Positions 1 through 8,619 of a stretch of 14,435 bases of DNA are shown here, in pieces. The notes beneath the pieces were generated by a model. That model had not been told where the DNA came from. It saw nothing but the letters and a program-made list of their open reading frames with translations, and did not search any database. Origin of the DNA: Scenedesmus sp. ARA3. Lineage: Eukaryota; Chlorophyta; Chlorophyceae; Sphaeropleales; Scenedesmaceae. The DNA is taken from assembly GCA_004335835.1 (NCBI GenBank), contig RWJK01001875.1:52641-67075 (forward strand). Direction: 5' to 3'. The stretch's first letter is position 1. Every line of letters begins with the position of its first letter. The position numbers and the translations under genes were made by a program.

Positions 1-1127
1 TGCATCAACGTGGTTGATGCTGCGCTTGCGGCGGAGTGCATTGCCAAGCTGTGCTTTGTGACGGGCATCGAAGATGATGTGCGCTTTGAGAGCAGGAAGG
101 AGAGGTGCGTGGGAGGCTTTGCTGTCACTGCTGCTGGTGCTTTCCTGCGGGGTGCTTGATGCGTGCCTGGTTGCTTGCAGCAACTGCTGCACGGCTTTGT
201 ATGCTCATCGCTGCGTCACATCACTTCCTCACTGCTGCACACATGCTGACCTCACTCACCACCACATTGCAGCACTGCTTGCTGCGTCAACTGCAGGGAG
301 GCGCTGCTGTTTCCTGTGGGACCGGCAGCGGCTGCAGCTGCAGTTTCTGTCGCATCATTCAGCTGACTCACCATCGTTTGGCCTCATTGGATGTGTGCAG
401 GGAGAAGGCGCTGCTGTTCCTGTGGGACCGGCAGCGCCTGGAGCTGCACGGCGTGTTCAGGCCCGACGCAGCAGCCAAGGCGCTGCCAGAGGCCAGCCTG
501 CCGGGCGGCGGCGCGGATGGGCGCTCACAGGTGAGAGAGGACGGCTGCAGCTAGGCTGCACTGCTGCTGCAGTTGCCTCTGGTGTGATGTGTGTGTGGTG
601 AACGCAATTTTGCCGCTCAGCTGCTGGGCGGCGGCGCGGACGGGCGCTCGCAGGTGAGGCAGCTGCTGCGGCACATGGCCTTGCCGCAGTTTTCTTTGCA
701 CAGCCACCACTCGAGTGAGCTTGTGCCCAACTGATGTCTGCGGTTGCAGCCGGCGATTCGTTTTTTGTGCTGTCTACGCTGGCTCGGCATGAGGTGTGCA
801 CTGCGTGCTTGGGCCTGCAGCTGCAGTTGCAGCCAGGTGTACACCGCATCCCCTTTGACTCAACTCAGCATGCGCTTGTTCGTGCTGTCTTGTTCCTGAT
901 GCAGCTGCGGGTGCAGCCCATCTACCACTTCCCTGTCACACTGTCAGAAGCAGAGGTGGATCCGCTGCTCATCGTGCAGAAGGATTTCAGGGGCCGCTCC
1001 ACTCGCACTTATAAAGTGCAGGTCGGGGGCAAGGCCTGCCTCAATGTGTGGGACGCGTTTGCAGCCAAGCTGCAGAAGCTGCAGGCAGAGGCGGCAGCAG
1101 CAGCAGCAGCTGCTGGGGCAGCAGATC

Positions 1128-1162
<35 letters not shown>

Positions 1163-1294
1163 GATGGTGCTGTGGCAGCTGGGCAGGGATATGGGCAAGC
1201 AACGCTTGCAGCAGCAGCAGCAGCAGGGGTTGAGGGAGGTGCAGCAGCTGATGCTGACGCTGCAGCTGCGGCAGGTGCCCTGGAGCAGCAGTAG
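1..1294 (+). CDS. Possible DCD-like domain protein, 5' partial, with poly-alanine tail
   Basis: Spliced model: exons 1-104, 401-530 and 905-1294, with matching phases (AG|G, then phase 0) and stop TAG at 1292-1294; 207 residues are visible and the start lies upstream of the window. Donors are GTGCGT and GTGAGA; acceptors are TGTGCAG and TGATGCAG. The joined protein contains ALLFLWDRQRLELHGVF, then GRSQLRVQPIYHF, then FPVTLSEAEVDPLL. This order resembles the plant DCD (development and cell death) domain, where a hydrophobic strand with an L-x-G-x-F segment is followed by an AQVRF-like strand and a PLPE-like turn. That resemblance is from memory and is tentative. The last about 70 residues are almost all Ala, Gly and Gln, encoded by GCA and GCT runs, and are probably disordered. 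Both introns contain copies of exon edges (297-340, 621-653). Cellular role unknown. Confidence 0.5.
297..345 (+). repeat. Degenerate intronic copy of the exon 2 start (acceptor side)
   Basis: After a CTGCAG acceptor-like site, this stretch matches the start of the exon at 401 (GGGACCGGCAGCG and flanks are shared). It lies about 104 bases upstream of the real exon. It has lost bases so the reading frame is shifted, which suggests a decayed exon-edge duplicate. Confidence 0.6.
621..653 (+). repeat. Intronic copy of the exon 2 end with its own donor
   Basis: This 33-base stretch matches the exon end at 498-530 with three changes, two of them synonymous, and encodes LLGGGADGRSQ against LPGGGADGRSQ. 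It is preceded by CCGCTCAG, a possible acceptor, and followed by GTGAGG, a good donor. It could therefore be spliced in as an in-frame 11-codon cassette, or serve as an alternative donor. Usage is unknown. Confidence 0.6.
1094..1160 (+). repeat. CAG tract facing a (CTG)10 tract in the last exon
   Basis: A short CAG run (about 1094-1109) is followed by a pure (CTG)10 run at 1131-1160. Both are read as alanine codons (GCA, then GCT). The two tracts are complementary, so the mRNA could fold into a hairpin within the coding region. Confidence 0.8.
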
Positions 1295-1671
1295 CAGATC
1301 GGTGCACCCACACCACCGGCGTTTTGAGTGTTGGTGAATTAATTTTTGAGTTTTTATTGGGTCTGCAAAGCACGCTGGCGAGTTGCTGCGTCTTTGAAGT
1401 TGCCGGTGCGAGTCCTGCACCCGTCGGACGCGCGTCCAATGTAACATCATTCAGCGCCTAACACAGATTGGCATCGGCGCCTTCCTGATTTTGATCTGGT
1501 TTTCGACTTGTAGTTGCATGTTCTGTATGTTTTGCGGCTTCTTCCTCGCTTGCCAGTGACACCTTCCCGCGAGAACGTAGTGAACCGCTCACCGTCTTCT
1601 GCGTCATGCGGAATCTTTGCATATGAGTATATGTATGACGGACAGTATAAGACCATTCAACAATACCCGGC
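1295..1671 (+). other. Intergenic: 3' UTR of the first gene and upstream region of the GT32 gene
   Basis: After the stop at 1294 the sequence becomes AT-richer (about 1320-1360), as expected for a 3' UTR. TGTAA at 1440 probably ends that transcript. The remaining about 230 bases should hold the promoter and 5' UTR of the gene starting at 1672. An AT-rich patch near 1618-1636 is the only TATA-like stretch; no clear core promoter can be assigned. Confidence 0.5.
1440..1444 (+). terminator. TGTAA polyadenylation signal
   Basis: TGTAA lies 146 bases after the stop codon at 1294. UGUAA is the usual polyadenylation signal of chlorophyte green algae, usually placed shortly before the cleavage site. 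Position and spacing fit the first gene. Confidence 0.6.
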
Positions 1672-2240
1672 ATGGGAAATCGGCACAGGATGCCTGCTGC
1701 GCTGGGTGCAGCAGGGCTAGGGCTGGTGCTATTTGTTGGGATAACTATGTTGAGCAGTACACAGTATACAAACCAGCACGTGCACATCAACGGAGTAAAA
1801 GCCACCTTGAGAGGCCCCGGCCAGTTGCAAGGGTTGCTGCCAGGTAGGGAGTCCCTGATCCCACATGCTGCTTTGCTGTGGCAGTGCTGTGGCTATGCTG
1901 CATCCAACAGCATGCACTGTATTATGAGCCTGCTCTTGACTTCGCATAAAACCAGCGTTAGCCGACCGCACCGCATGCTGCCTGCTGTAGCTGTGTGCCT
2001 GCCCACCTTCGCTTCAATTCTAAGTGCATGCAATTCAGCAGGCGCAGGTGCTGGCTGCCACAGGGACTGTGCCGCACTGGTGCAGATATTTGTGCATGCG
2101 TGTGTGCTTGCAGGAACTGCAGCAGCCGACAGCTCCACTGCCGGTAGGCAGCATCTGCTGCCAGGCCGGTCAGGACTGCAAGACCAGGCTGCAATGAAGC
2201 ACTCAAAGCAGCAGCAGCAGCAGCAGCAGGAAGGTTGGGG

Positions 2241-2275
<35 letters not shown>

Positions 2276-4445
2276 TGCAGGATGGTCAGGGGCGGCAGCA
2301 GCAGCCGCAGGATGACTGGGGAGGCCTGCAGCAGCAACAGCAGCAGCAGCAGCAGCAGCAGGATGTTCGGGCAGGGCACCAGTCCATCCCCCGCATACTG
2401 CACCAGAACTACCTGGCAGGGCCGGGGCAGCTGCTGGCTGATGCCATGCAGCCGCTGTCACACTTCAGGAAAGAGTGGTGGCTGTCCTGCAAGGTGCGCA
2501 AGCAGCCTGCGTGTTGGCCATGATATATTATCCTATTGCACAGTCAGTTGCCCAAACTACCCTACTTGTATGGTTGTGACTGATGATCGGTACTGTTTGA
2601 ACAACACATAAGCATGCCAGCAGCTCAATCCAGTGCTGTCTGCTTGCCCAAGCAGCTGCCAAAGCCAAACACCCGTGTCGACTGTTGTGCATGTAGCTAG
2701 TCAACAGCGGCAGCTGCCGCAGCGGCACAGCACGAAGCATCTCCATTGCTTGCAACTGAAAGTGTTACCTGATACCGATTGTACTGGGCAGGTGTCAGAG
2801 CCCCAGCAAGGTATACTGCACCTGCTTCCTGCAGGATGCGGCTGCATCAACACTCCAATCAACACTCCGGTCCAACAAGCACACGCTACTGGCCTCTTAC
2901 CATCCGCCTCTGCTGCTATTCACTTGTAATGGGCTGCTTCTTGTGCATTGTGTATCCTTGCAGACGCACCACCCTGGCTGGCGCTACGTGCTGTGGGATG
3001 CTGCTGCATGTGAGGCGCTGCTGACTCAGCGCTACAGCTGGTTCCTGCCCACCTGGCAGGCCCTGGGCAACAGCACAGTGCTCAAATCAGGTGCGGCGTC
3101 TTGGCTCTTGCTGGTTGGGTTGCTTTTCGCAGTGTTTCAGTAGGCAGCTGTACTGTGTCTCCTTGATTTGGTGCTGACACTTGCTGCTGTGGAGCAACGA
3201 GATGCAAGGAGCTGGCACGTGCAGCAGGAGAAAGACTGTCCTGGATGCATCTACTTGCTGACACCACCACCGCTGCTGCTGCTGCTGCCGCTGCTGCTGC
3301 TGCTGCTGCTGCTGCTGTCCCAGACGCCATCCGTCCCTTCATCCTGCATGCTGCTGGTGGGGTGTACCTGGACCTGGACAGTGAGTGCTTCAGCAGCATG
3401 GAGCCCTGGCTGGCGGGGGGACAGCTGGTGCTGCAGGCTGAGGTGAGGCTCCTTTGTATGAGTTGTTTCAGCACCTGCTGTTGTCATGCGGGCAGCAGCA
3501 TGGAGCCCTGGCTGGTGGGGGCACAAGTTGTACTGCAGGCAGAGGTAACTGCTGTACATCAAACAATGTTATGCTGAACTGCTGCGCTGTCATCAGACAG
3601 TGATGTTGTTGGTGGTGGTAGCAGCAGCAGCATGGAGCCCTGGCTGGCTGGGGCGCAGCTGGTGTTGCAGGCGGAGGTGAGCGTCCTATATGGTACTGTT
3701 GCAGCTACCTCGGTTGTTATGTCAGCAGCAGCATGGAGCCCTGGCTGGCCGGGGCACAAGTTGTACTGCAGGCCGAGGTGATTGTTGTACATTGAACAAG
3801 CGTTAGACGGACTGCTACACCGTTATCATACAGCGGTGTTGTTGACGTTTAGTAGCAGCAGCATGGAGCCCTGGCTGGCAGGGGGCGCAGCTGGTGCTGC
3901 AGGCCGAGGTAAGCATCATTTGTTTTTACCGTTCTAGCTGTTTGTGATGTCTTATTAGCAGCAGCATGGAGCCCTGGCTGGCAGGGGCGGCGCTGGTGCT
4001 GCAGGCCGAGGTAAACAGCTTCATAGTTGTTGGTTTCAGCAGCAGTGGCAGCAGCAGCTTGGCATCCTGGCTGGCCTGAATTGATCCTGGGCACAGCTGG
4101 TGCTGCAAGCGGAGGAAACTGGCGTACCTGCAACATGATCTAGTGATCCAGCATCATGCATTCTTGATGTTTAGTAGCGGCAGCAGATAGCCCTGGCTGG
4201 CGGGGCAGCAGCTGAGGCTGCAGACGGAAGTGAACACTATTGGCAGGTGTTGTTAGTAGTTCAACTATAACAAGTTGTTATTAGCAGGGCTGTGCTGGGG
4301 GGTGCTAACAGTCGTTGAGCATGTGTTTTCCTTGTGCTCTTGCAGTGTGTGTGTCTGGCAGACTGTATGCTGACCAATCTCCAGTGATCCCTGTTGACAC
4401 TGGTGTCTCCTTTGATGGCACTGCTGTTGCTACTGTCACACATCA

Positions 4446-4503
<58 letters not shown>

Positions 4504-4840
4504 ATGCTGATGCTGCAGGAGGGCCACACCGTCAACAACGCGCAGATGGCCAGCGTGCCAGGCCACGAGCTGTGGCTGCGCTTTGGCCGCGCCATACAGG
4601 CACGCGTGGCAGCAGCAGCAGCAGGCAGGGACATGTGGCCCCTCAAGACCACAGGGCCGCACCTGCTGACAGACATCGTCAGGGTAAGTGCTGAAGCATC
4701 CAGAGAGCATAGTTGCATGTAGGTCCTGGCACTGAGCCTGAGGGCTGAGGCAGTAAATGTCTGTGCGGGCATTCAGAGTTGACTGAGGTGTAGCCAGACC
4801 CGTTCTACGGCAACTCAAAGGGTGCTTGGGCTGCAGAGCT

Positions 4841-4918
<78 letters not shown>

Positions 4919-5838
4919 GCGCTGTTTCTTGAACCACACCAGGCAGCTAGAGGCAAATTTAAAGAACACAGCCCACTGCAGGGTCAAGTTTTTGCCAGGT
5001 TAAGGAGCCTCACACTGTGCTGCACTGTGCTGCACTGTGCTGTGCTGTCCTTTTGCCGCACAGGAGGTGACAGGCAACAGCAAAGGGGACCTCCCTGGGC
5101 TCTACACGCTGCCTGGCAGCAGCAGCAGCAGCAGCAGCAGCCTGGTGGTGTACGGGCCGCGGCAGTGGTTCACGCCCTGTGCATGGAACGACTGGGGCTG
5201 CTCAGTGAGTGGCTGGCTGCACATCACCTGCCTGTGGCTACATGCCGTGCTGCTGTGCTGAGCTGCGCTGCATGTGCTACATTTGCCGCACTGTTGGTAC
5301 TGCTGTCATGCTGCTCTTGCAAGATTGGAGCTGTTCTTTGTGTGGCATGTGCTACACAACCTATACCATCTCTATGCTGCGCTGCATCGCTGAATGTGTT
5401 GCACATGCCTGGTTGTCCAACGTGCTATTGCGCTGCTGCCACATCACCGAAGTCAATCATCCAGGTAGGCAGACCTTCGACACCGCAAGTGCCAGGGGTT
5501 AATCGTGCTGCTGCCGCATACTGTATGCATACACGACACTGCACGCAGCTCTCCCACCTGGCGCGCCTCTTGCTCTTTGTGTGCCGCTGCAGGTGCGTGT
5601 GGCGCGCGACAAACCGCTGCTACGCGCTACTGGAAAACACGCAGCAGCAGCGGCAGCAGCAGCAAACGCCACACATGTTGAAGCAAACGCCTCGCTGCCT
5701 GTAGTTGAGGCTGTGCAGACGCCGCTGATGCTAGCTGTAGCGGCTGTGGCTGGCGTGCACCACTTCAGTGGCAGCTGGTTGGGTCTGGACGGCTCCAAGA
5801 GCCTTAGCCTGAGGCGCGAGGTGCGGCAGAGTGCATGA
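1672..5838 (+). CDS. GT32-family (OCH1/SUR1-like) Golgi glycosyltransferase
   Basis: Exons 1672-1843, 2114-2493, 2964-3090, 3324-3442, 4519-4683, 5064-5204 and 5593-5838 (TGA at 5836) join in phase to 449 residues. The start is fixed by an in-frame TAA at 1648. Residues about 8-27 form a hydrophobic signal anchor, followed by a Q-rich stem (about 100-140). The GT32 pattern is then clear: IPRILHQNYL (149-158), HHPGWRYVLWD, DAIRPFILHAAGGVYLDLD with the metal- and sugar-nucleotide-binding DLD at 243-245, NNAQMASVPGHELW, TTGPHLLTD, VVYGPRQWFTPCAWNDW, and HHFSGSW (424-430). Relatives transfer mannose or other hexoses in the Golgi; the substrate here is unknown. The last exon may instead end at 5820 (GAG|GTGCGG) and splice in phase to 6103, adding the methyltransferase domain. 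The intron after exon 4 holds seven extra copies of that exon's end. Confidence 0.8.
2209..2361 (+). repeat. Three CAG tracts encoding polyglutamine in the GT32 stem
   Basis: Runs at 2209-2229, 2245-2274 and 2329-2361 encode 7, 10 and 11 glutamines, separated by Gly/Trp/Asp-rich spacers (EGWGE, DDWGG). They sit between the membrane anchor and the catalytic domain, where a flexible stem is expected. Nearly all codons are CAG with one CAA, so length variation by replication slippage is likely. Confidence 0.85.
3273..3317 (+). repeat. (CTG)5CCG(CTG)9 directly upstream of a 3' splice site
   Basis: The run ends six bases before the exon starting at 3324; the acceptor is TCCCAG. It takes the place normally held by a polypyrimidine tract. 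Confidence 0.85.
3391..4229 (+). repeat. Eight-copy array of a GT32 exon end with donor
   Basis: The exon 4 end (AGCAGCATGGAGCCCTGGCT to GCNGAG|GT) recurs with copy ends at 3442, 3544, 3676, 3777, 3908, 4010, 4114 and 4229. Spacings are 102, 132, 101, 131, 102, 104 and 115 bases. Copies 1-6 encode versions of SSMEPWLAGAQLVLQAE (copy 5 has a one-base shift) and end at GTGAGG, GTAACT, GTGAGC, GTGATT, GTAAGC and GTAAAC. Copies 7 and 8 are decayed. Copies 2 and 4 share a variant core (AQVVLQAE) and similar following sequence, giving a higher-order unit of about 233 bases. The frame stays open from copy 1 through copy 2. The copies lie in the intron before the exon at 4519. Confidence 0.85.
4447..4503 (+). 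repeat. (CTG)19 tract upstream of a 3' splice site
   Basis: A pure (CTG)19 run is followed by ATGCTGATGCTGCAG and the exon at 4519. As at 3273, a CTG run lies just before an acceptor. Confidence 0.9.
4796..4830 (+). repeat. Degenerate copy of the exon 6 start
   Basis: GGCAACTCAAAGGGTGCTTGG resembles the exon start at 5064 (GGCAACAGCAAAGGGGACCT), and the local frame can read YGNSKGAW against TGNSKGDL. It follows an AG-type site (TGTAG) and sits in the intron before the real exon. Similarity is limited. Confidence 0.35.
4843..4917 (+). repeat. (CTG)18 TTG (CTG)6 intronic microsatellite
   Basis: The longest triplet run in the window, inside the intron 4684-5063. One CTG to TTG change interrupts it. 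Confidence 0.9.
5011..5040 (+). repeat. Three 10-base tandem repeats near an acceptor
   Basis: TGCACTGTGC occurs twice after a variant copy (CACACTGTGC). It lies 23 bases before the exon at 5064. Confidence 0.7.
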
Positions 5839-5968
5839 GGGTTTGAATGCACAGGGATTCAATCACAGCTTCTAATTTATAGCCTGAAGTACACGCTCAC
5901 ACCTCACTGCATGTACTGCTGTCTTGCGGCAATTGCATTCCATGCACAGTGTGCAGTGCTGCTGTGAT

Positions 5969-6025
5969 TGTTGCTGCAGCTGGGCCGCCCTTGAGTACTG
6001 GGCAACTTGACTGAACAGCAGCTGT
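5969..6025 (+). repeat. Weak copy of the methyltransferase exon start at 6103
   Basis: TTGTTGCTGCAG, then GGGCC and a diverged stretch ending in ACTGAACAGCAGCTGTG, can be aligned with the acceptor and exon start at 6103 (GTTGCAG, GGCCTGACTGGGG, GAGCAACAGCAGCAGCTTTG), about 120 bases downstream. Similarity is modest. Acceptor-side copies elsewhere in the window lie in introns, so this mildly supports 5821-6102 being an intron. Confidence 0.3.
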
Positions 6026-6063
6026 GCTGAATCACCATCCTGGCCACGTCCTATCACTGTACG

Positions 6064-7226
6064 GTGCAACATGTAACATGTCTGTTACCGGTGCTGTTGC
6101 AGGGCCTGACTGGGGTGCTGCACTTCCTGAGCAACAGCAGCAGCTTTGTGGAGCAGCCCTGCCAGCAGCTGCGCCTGCTGGTCAGCCCACAGCAGCAGCA
6201 GCAGCAGCAGCAGGCGCGAATTGATCGCAGTAGCAGTGACAGCAGCAGCAGTGGCAGCAGCAGCAATGGCAGCGGCAGTGCTGCTAGTGCCGCTAGTGAC
6301 ATAGCAGCCAGCAGTGGTGGTGCCGCTACAGTGCGTGCACATCAGCAGCCGCATCAGATACAGGAGGGAAAGGGCTTTGCAGCAGCAGCAGCGGCAGCAG
6401 CAGCTGTGCCGGTGTGCTGGGAGAGTGTGACTGCAGATGCTGCTGCTGGCAAGTGCCTGGTGTACTCGATACGGCAGGCGCAGCCGGCTGGCTTGGGCCA
6501 GGGTCAGCGGCAGCGGCAGCGGCAGCGGGCAGTATTGGCTTTTGAAAACAGCCACCGCAGCAGCAGCAGCAGCAATACGTTAGGTTTTAATGTGGATGTG
6601 GCGGCTCTGTTCAGGCCGGAGCTTCAGCTGGCAGCCGCAGGGTGTCACGTGCATCTGAGCACCAACCAGCCCCTTGACTTGGCGCTTTCAAAAGAGCAGC
6701 AGCAGCAGCAGCAGCAAGATGGTAGCAGAGAGCAGCCGCAGCAGGGGTGGAAGGGCCATCCCAACATCACCACGCACTGCTACGTGTTGGGTGCGCTGCA
6801 AGACCCCTTCGCAGAGCCGCCTGTGCACACCCTGCAGAGCCTGCGGCAGCAGCTGGGGCACGCTGACAAGCGGTAAGAAGCTTGTATTGTTATCACTTCG
6901 CTTGTTAGCTGCCATTATGTACATGTTGGTGGAGTAGCCAGCGTTTTTGTGCATGGAGATGAGAGGGTATGCGCTGCTGCTTTGATCTGTGTGGATGCTG
7001 TCATGAGCTGCAGCCCTGGATGTCATGTCCTTATGCTGCGATTGCTCGAGTGTGCGAGCTGTTGCGCTCGAGATCTACCTGTCTCTAGGCAGCAGTGCAA
7101 CACTGCCTGGTGTGAATGCATGCGTCGAATTACAACCAGACACGCCACGTTGCAACACCTCTCGTCACTCAACAGCTGTTGTGTCATGCGGTATGCTTGC
7201 AGTATCACGCTGTTGTACCTCGACCT

Positions 7227-7257
<31 letters not shown>

Positions 7258-7581
7258 GGCGGCGGCAGCAGAAGCAGCGTGTTGGACGTCATGAACAGCT
7301 TATACCTGACAAATGCTCAGCAGGCGCTTCAAGGCGTGCAGGCGCTGGCCTTGCGGCTGCCGCAGCCAACAGCAACAGATGCTCACAAGGCATATGCCAT
7401 GTACCAGCACCTGTACCAGGAGCAGGGGTTGTTAGGATACTTCCATGGCAAGGAGATGGCAGCTGGAGCAGACAGTGGTCCTGTGGGCACTGAAATCGGC
7501 TCTCAATCAGGTGCTGCTGGTACTAATGATGGTGTGGTGTTCACGCTGGGTTTGGCAAGACCTCCAGTAGGTCGTCATTAG
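6064..7581 (+). CDS. METTL24-like (Methyltransf_22) methyltransferase domain, fused to GT32 or separate
   Basis: Exons run to 6872 (CG|GTAAGA) and from 7203 to TAG at 7579. As a separate gene it would start at ATG 6064 (in-frame TGA at 6028), giving 395 residues with a hydrophobic N-terminus. As a fusion, exon 6103-6872 follows GAG at 5820 in phase (826 residues in all). The order of blocks fits Methyltransf_22: KCLVYSIR (from about residue 130, separate numbering), AAGCHVHLSTNQPLD in place of the family's CEVHTFDP-like strand, HPNITTHCYVLG, TLQSLRQQLGH, ITLLYLDLG (271-279), then a LYQEQGLLGYFHGKE helix-turn. The family's I-D-x-L-K-x-D-x-E-G motif is reduced to LLYLDLG followed by nine serines, so SAM binding or catalysis may be impaired. 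Spacers are Ser, Ala and Gln runs. Substrate unknown; glycan O-methylation is an inference. Confidence 0.65.
7055..7105 (+). repeat. Degenerate copy of the exon start at 7203
   Basis: GATCTACCTGTCTCTAGGCA and flanking bases align with TTGTACCTCGACCTTGGCAGCAGC at the start of the last methyltransferase exon; translation gives IYLSLGSSA against LYLDLGSSS. It lies about 140 bases upstream, in the intron. Confidence 0.45.
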
Positions 7582-7602
7582 CAATTTTGCATTGTTTGAA
7601 AC

Positions 7603-7607
7603 TGTAA
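7603..7607 (+). terminator. TGTAA polyadenylation signal
   Basis: TGTAA lies 22 bases after the stop at 7581. The short distance makes it usable but unusual; there is no other candidate close by. Confidence 0.45.
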
Positions 7608-8106
7608 AATATGAGGCAAATATCGTTTCATGCCTTGATTCTCGCTCCTGCTTGGTGCGGGCTTGGTGGTGCTCTGGATGCAAGCAGGGCCACATGCAGC
7701 AGGGCAGCTGCTTGCTGTCATATTGTCAGTTGCTTCGAGTAAACCAACCGTCGACTTACTGGCGCAGTCTTTTCGCACTAACCAGTGCTGCTATTTTGCA
7801 GGTCTCAAGTTCAGAACGAGAGCATCTGCCGAGTCATATTTGATAGTCTTCGCGCTTTCTCAGTGTGCATAATGAGACATCGTTAGACGCTGCAGACAGC
7901 AGACATCAAGCGCTGGGCCATAGATACCTACTAACTTTTTTAAAGTTGGCTTTCACTTCAGTCCTATTGATCGGCGAGCTCCTGCAAGGTGGGCGCGAAA
8001 GGGCAGCGCGATTAGTCGAGCCTGCGGATCAGCACCACAAACGGAAACAATTACAGGTTTAATGTTTGTGAACATTTTCATCATTTGGGTCTCTTTGTTT
8101 CTGCAG

Positions 8107-8170
8107 GTTCCCGCCCAACCAGGTGGTGGCCAACCACCCCCACATCAGTGCGACCCAGCGCAGTAGCTGA
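8107..8170 (+). other. Possible orphan terminal exon or 5' UTR exon
   Basis: TTTGTTTCTGCAG is one of the best acceptor sequences in the window. The bases after it are GC-rich and coding-like, reading FPPNQVVANHPHISATQRSS and then TGA at 8168 if entered with one leading base. No upstream exon of suitable phase is evident, and the lipase ATG follows 65 bases later. It may be the last exon of an alternative form of the upstream gene, a 5' UTR exon of the lipase, or chance. Confidence 0.25.
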
Positions 8171-8235
8171 AACCTCGCAGAATACTAACCAAACAACTAG
8201 ATTCGACCAAACGCTGCCAGCAGCTAGTGGCCAGT

Positions 8236-8579
8236 ATGCAGCGAGATTGCCTGCTGCTGCTCTGTTTGGCAGTAGCGCTTTCAGCAATGCAGCTGCCTGG
8301 GGCCAACGCACAGAGCATCTACAGGGGTATTCTACCGGCTGTCTTCAACAACTTCAGCTGCAGCACCAAAGCCACCAATGTTTTGGACAAGACCCTGACA
8401 GTAAGCCCTGCAAACATCTGCAAGGACTTTGGGATGGGCAGCCCAAATGTGTTGACCTGCACAGGTGAGCTAGCAGGGTGTAGCAGAGAGCGACTTTTTA
8501 GCAGTCTGGGAGCGTCTCTGTAGCAGTTGGTGATCAGCGCATAGATTAAAGATTTTGGATGCACCGCCTGTGGAGAAGC

Positions 8580-8619
<40 letters not shown>

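Larger units (their letters stand above)
7582..8235 (+). other. Intergenic: 3' UTR, possible orphan exon, lipase upstream region
   Basis: No protein family was recognised here. The first part should be the 3' UTR of the methyltransferase gene (TGTAA at 7603). The middle is AT-richer, with a possible acceptor at 7798-7801 (TTTTGCAG region). A GC-rich, exon-like stretch at 8107-8170 is listed separately. The remaining 65 bases before ATG 8236 are too few to show a promoter, so the lipase transcript probably starts further upstream. Confidence 0.4.

Noticed and set aside
74..601. Open frames across 74-601
   Set aside because: They run through the intron 105-400 in frames different from the conserved exons and are rich in Ala, Cys and Leu from triplet-biased sequence.
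1004..1020. GCACTTATAAAGTGC near-palindrome with TATAAA
   Set aside because: It lies inside the last coding exon of the first gene and reads as RTYKVQ in frame; a promoter here is unlikely.
2203..2461. Minus-strand polyleucine and polyalanine frames
   Set aside because: Shadows of the CAG tracts encoding the GT32 glutamine stem.
3391..4229. Array considered as a transposon or repeat protein domain
   Set aside because: No terminal repeats or transposase is seen, and stops and length shifts between copies prevent one continuous repeat-protein frame beyond copy 2.
4261..4956. Long minus-strand open frame with polyglutamine
   Set aside because: It is open only because CTG runs lack stops in all frames; it lies antisense to the GT32 exon at 4519-4683 and shows no family resemblance.
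4826..5704. Plus-strand open frame of 292 codons beginning with poly-cysteine
   Set aside because: It crosses the GT32 exons in the wrong frame, and its start is the CTG microsatellite; the in-phase exons at 5064 and 5593 explain the region.
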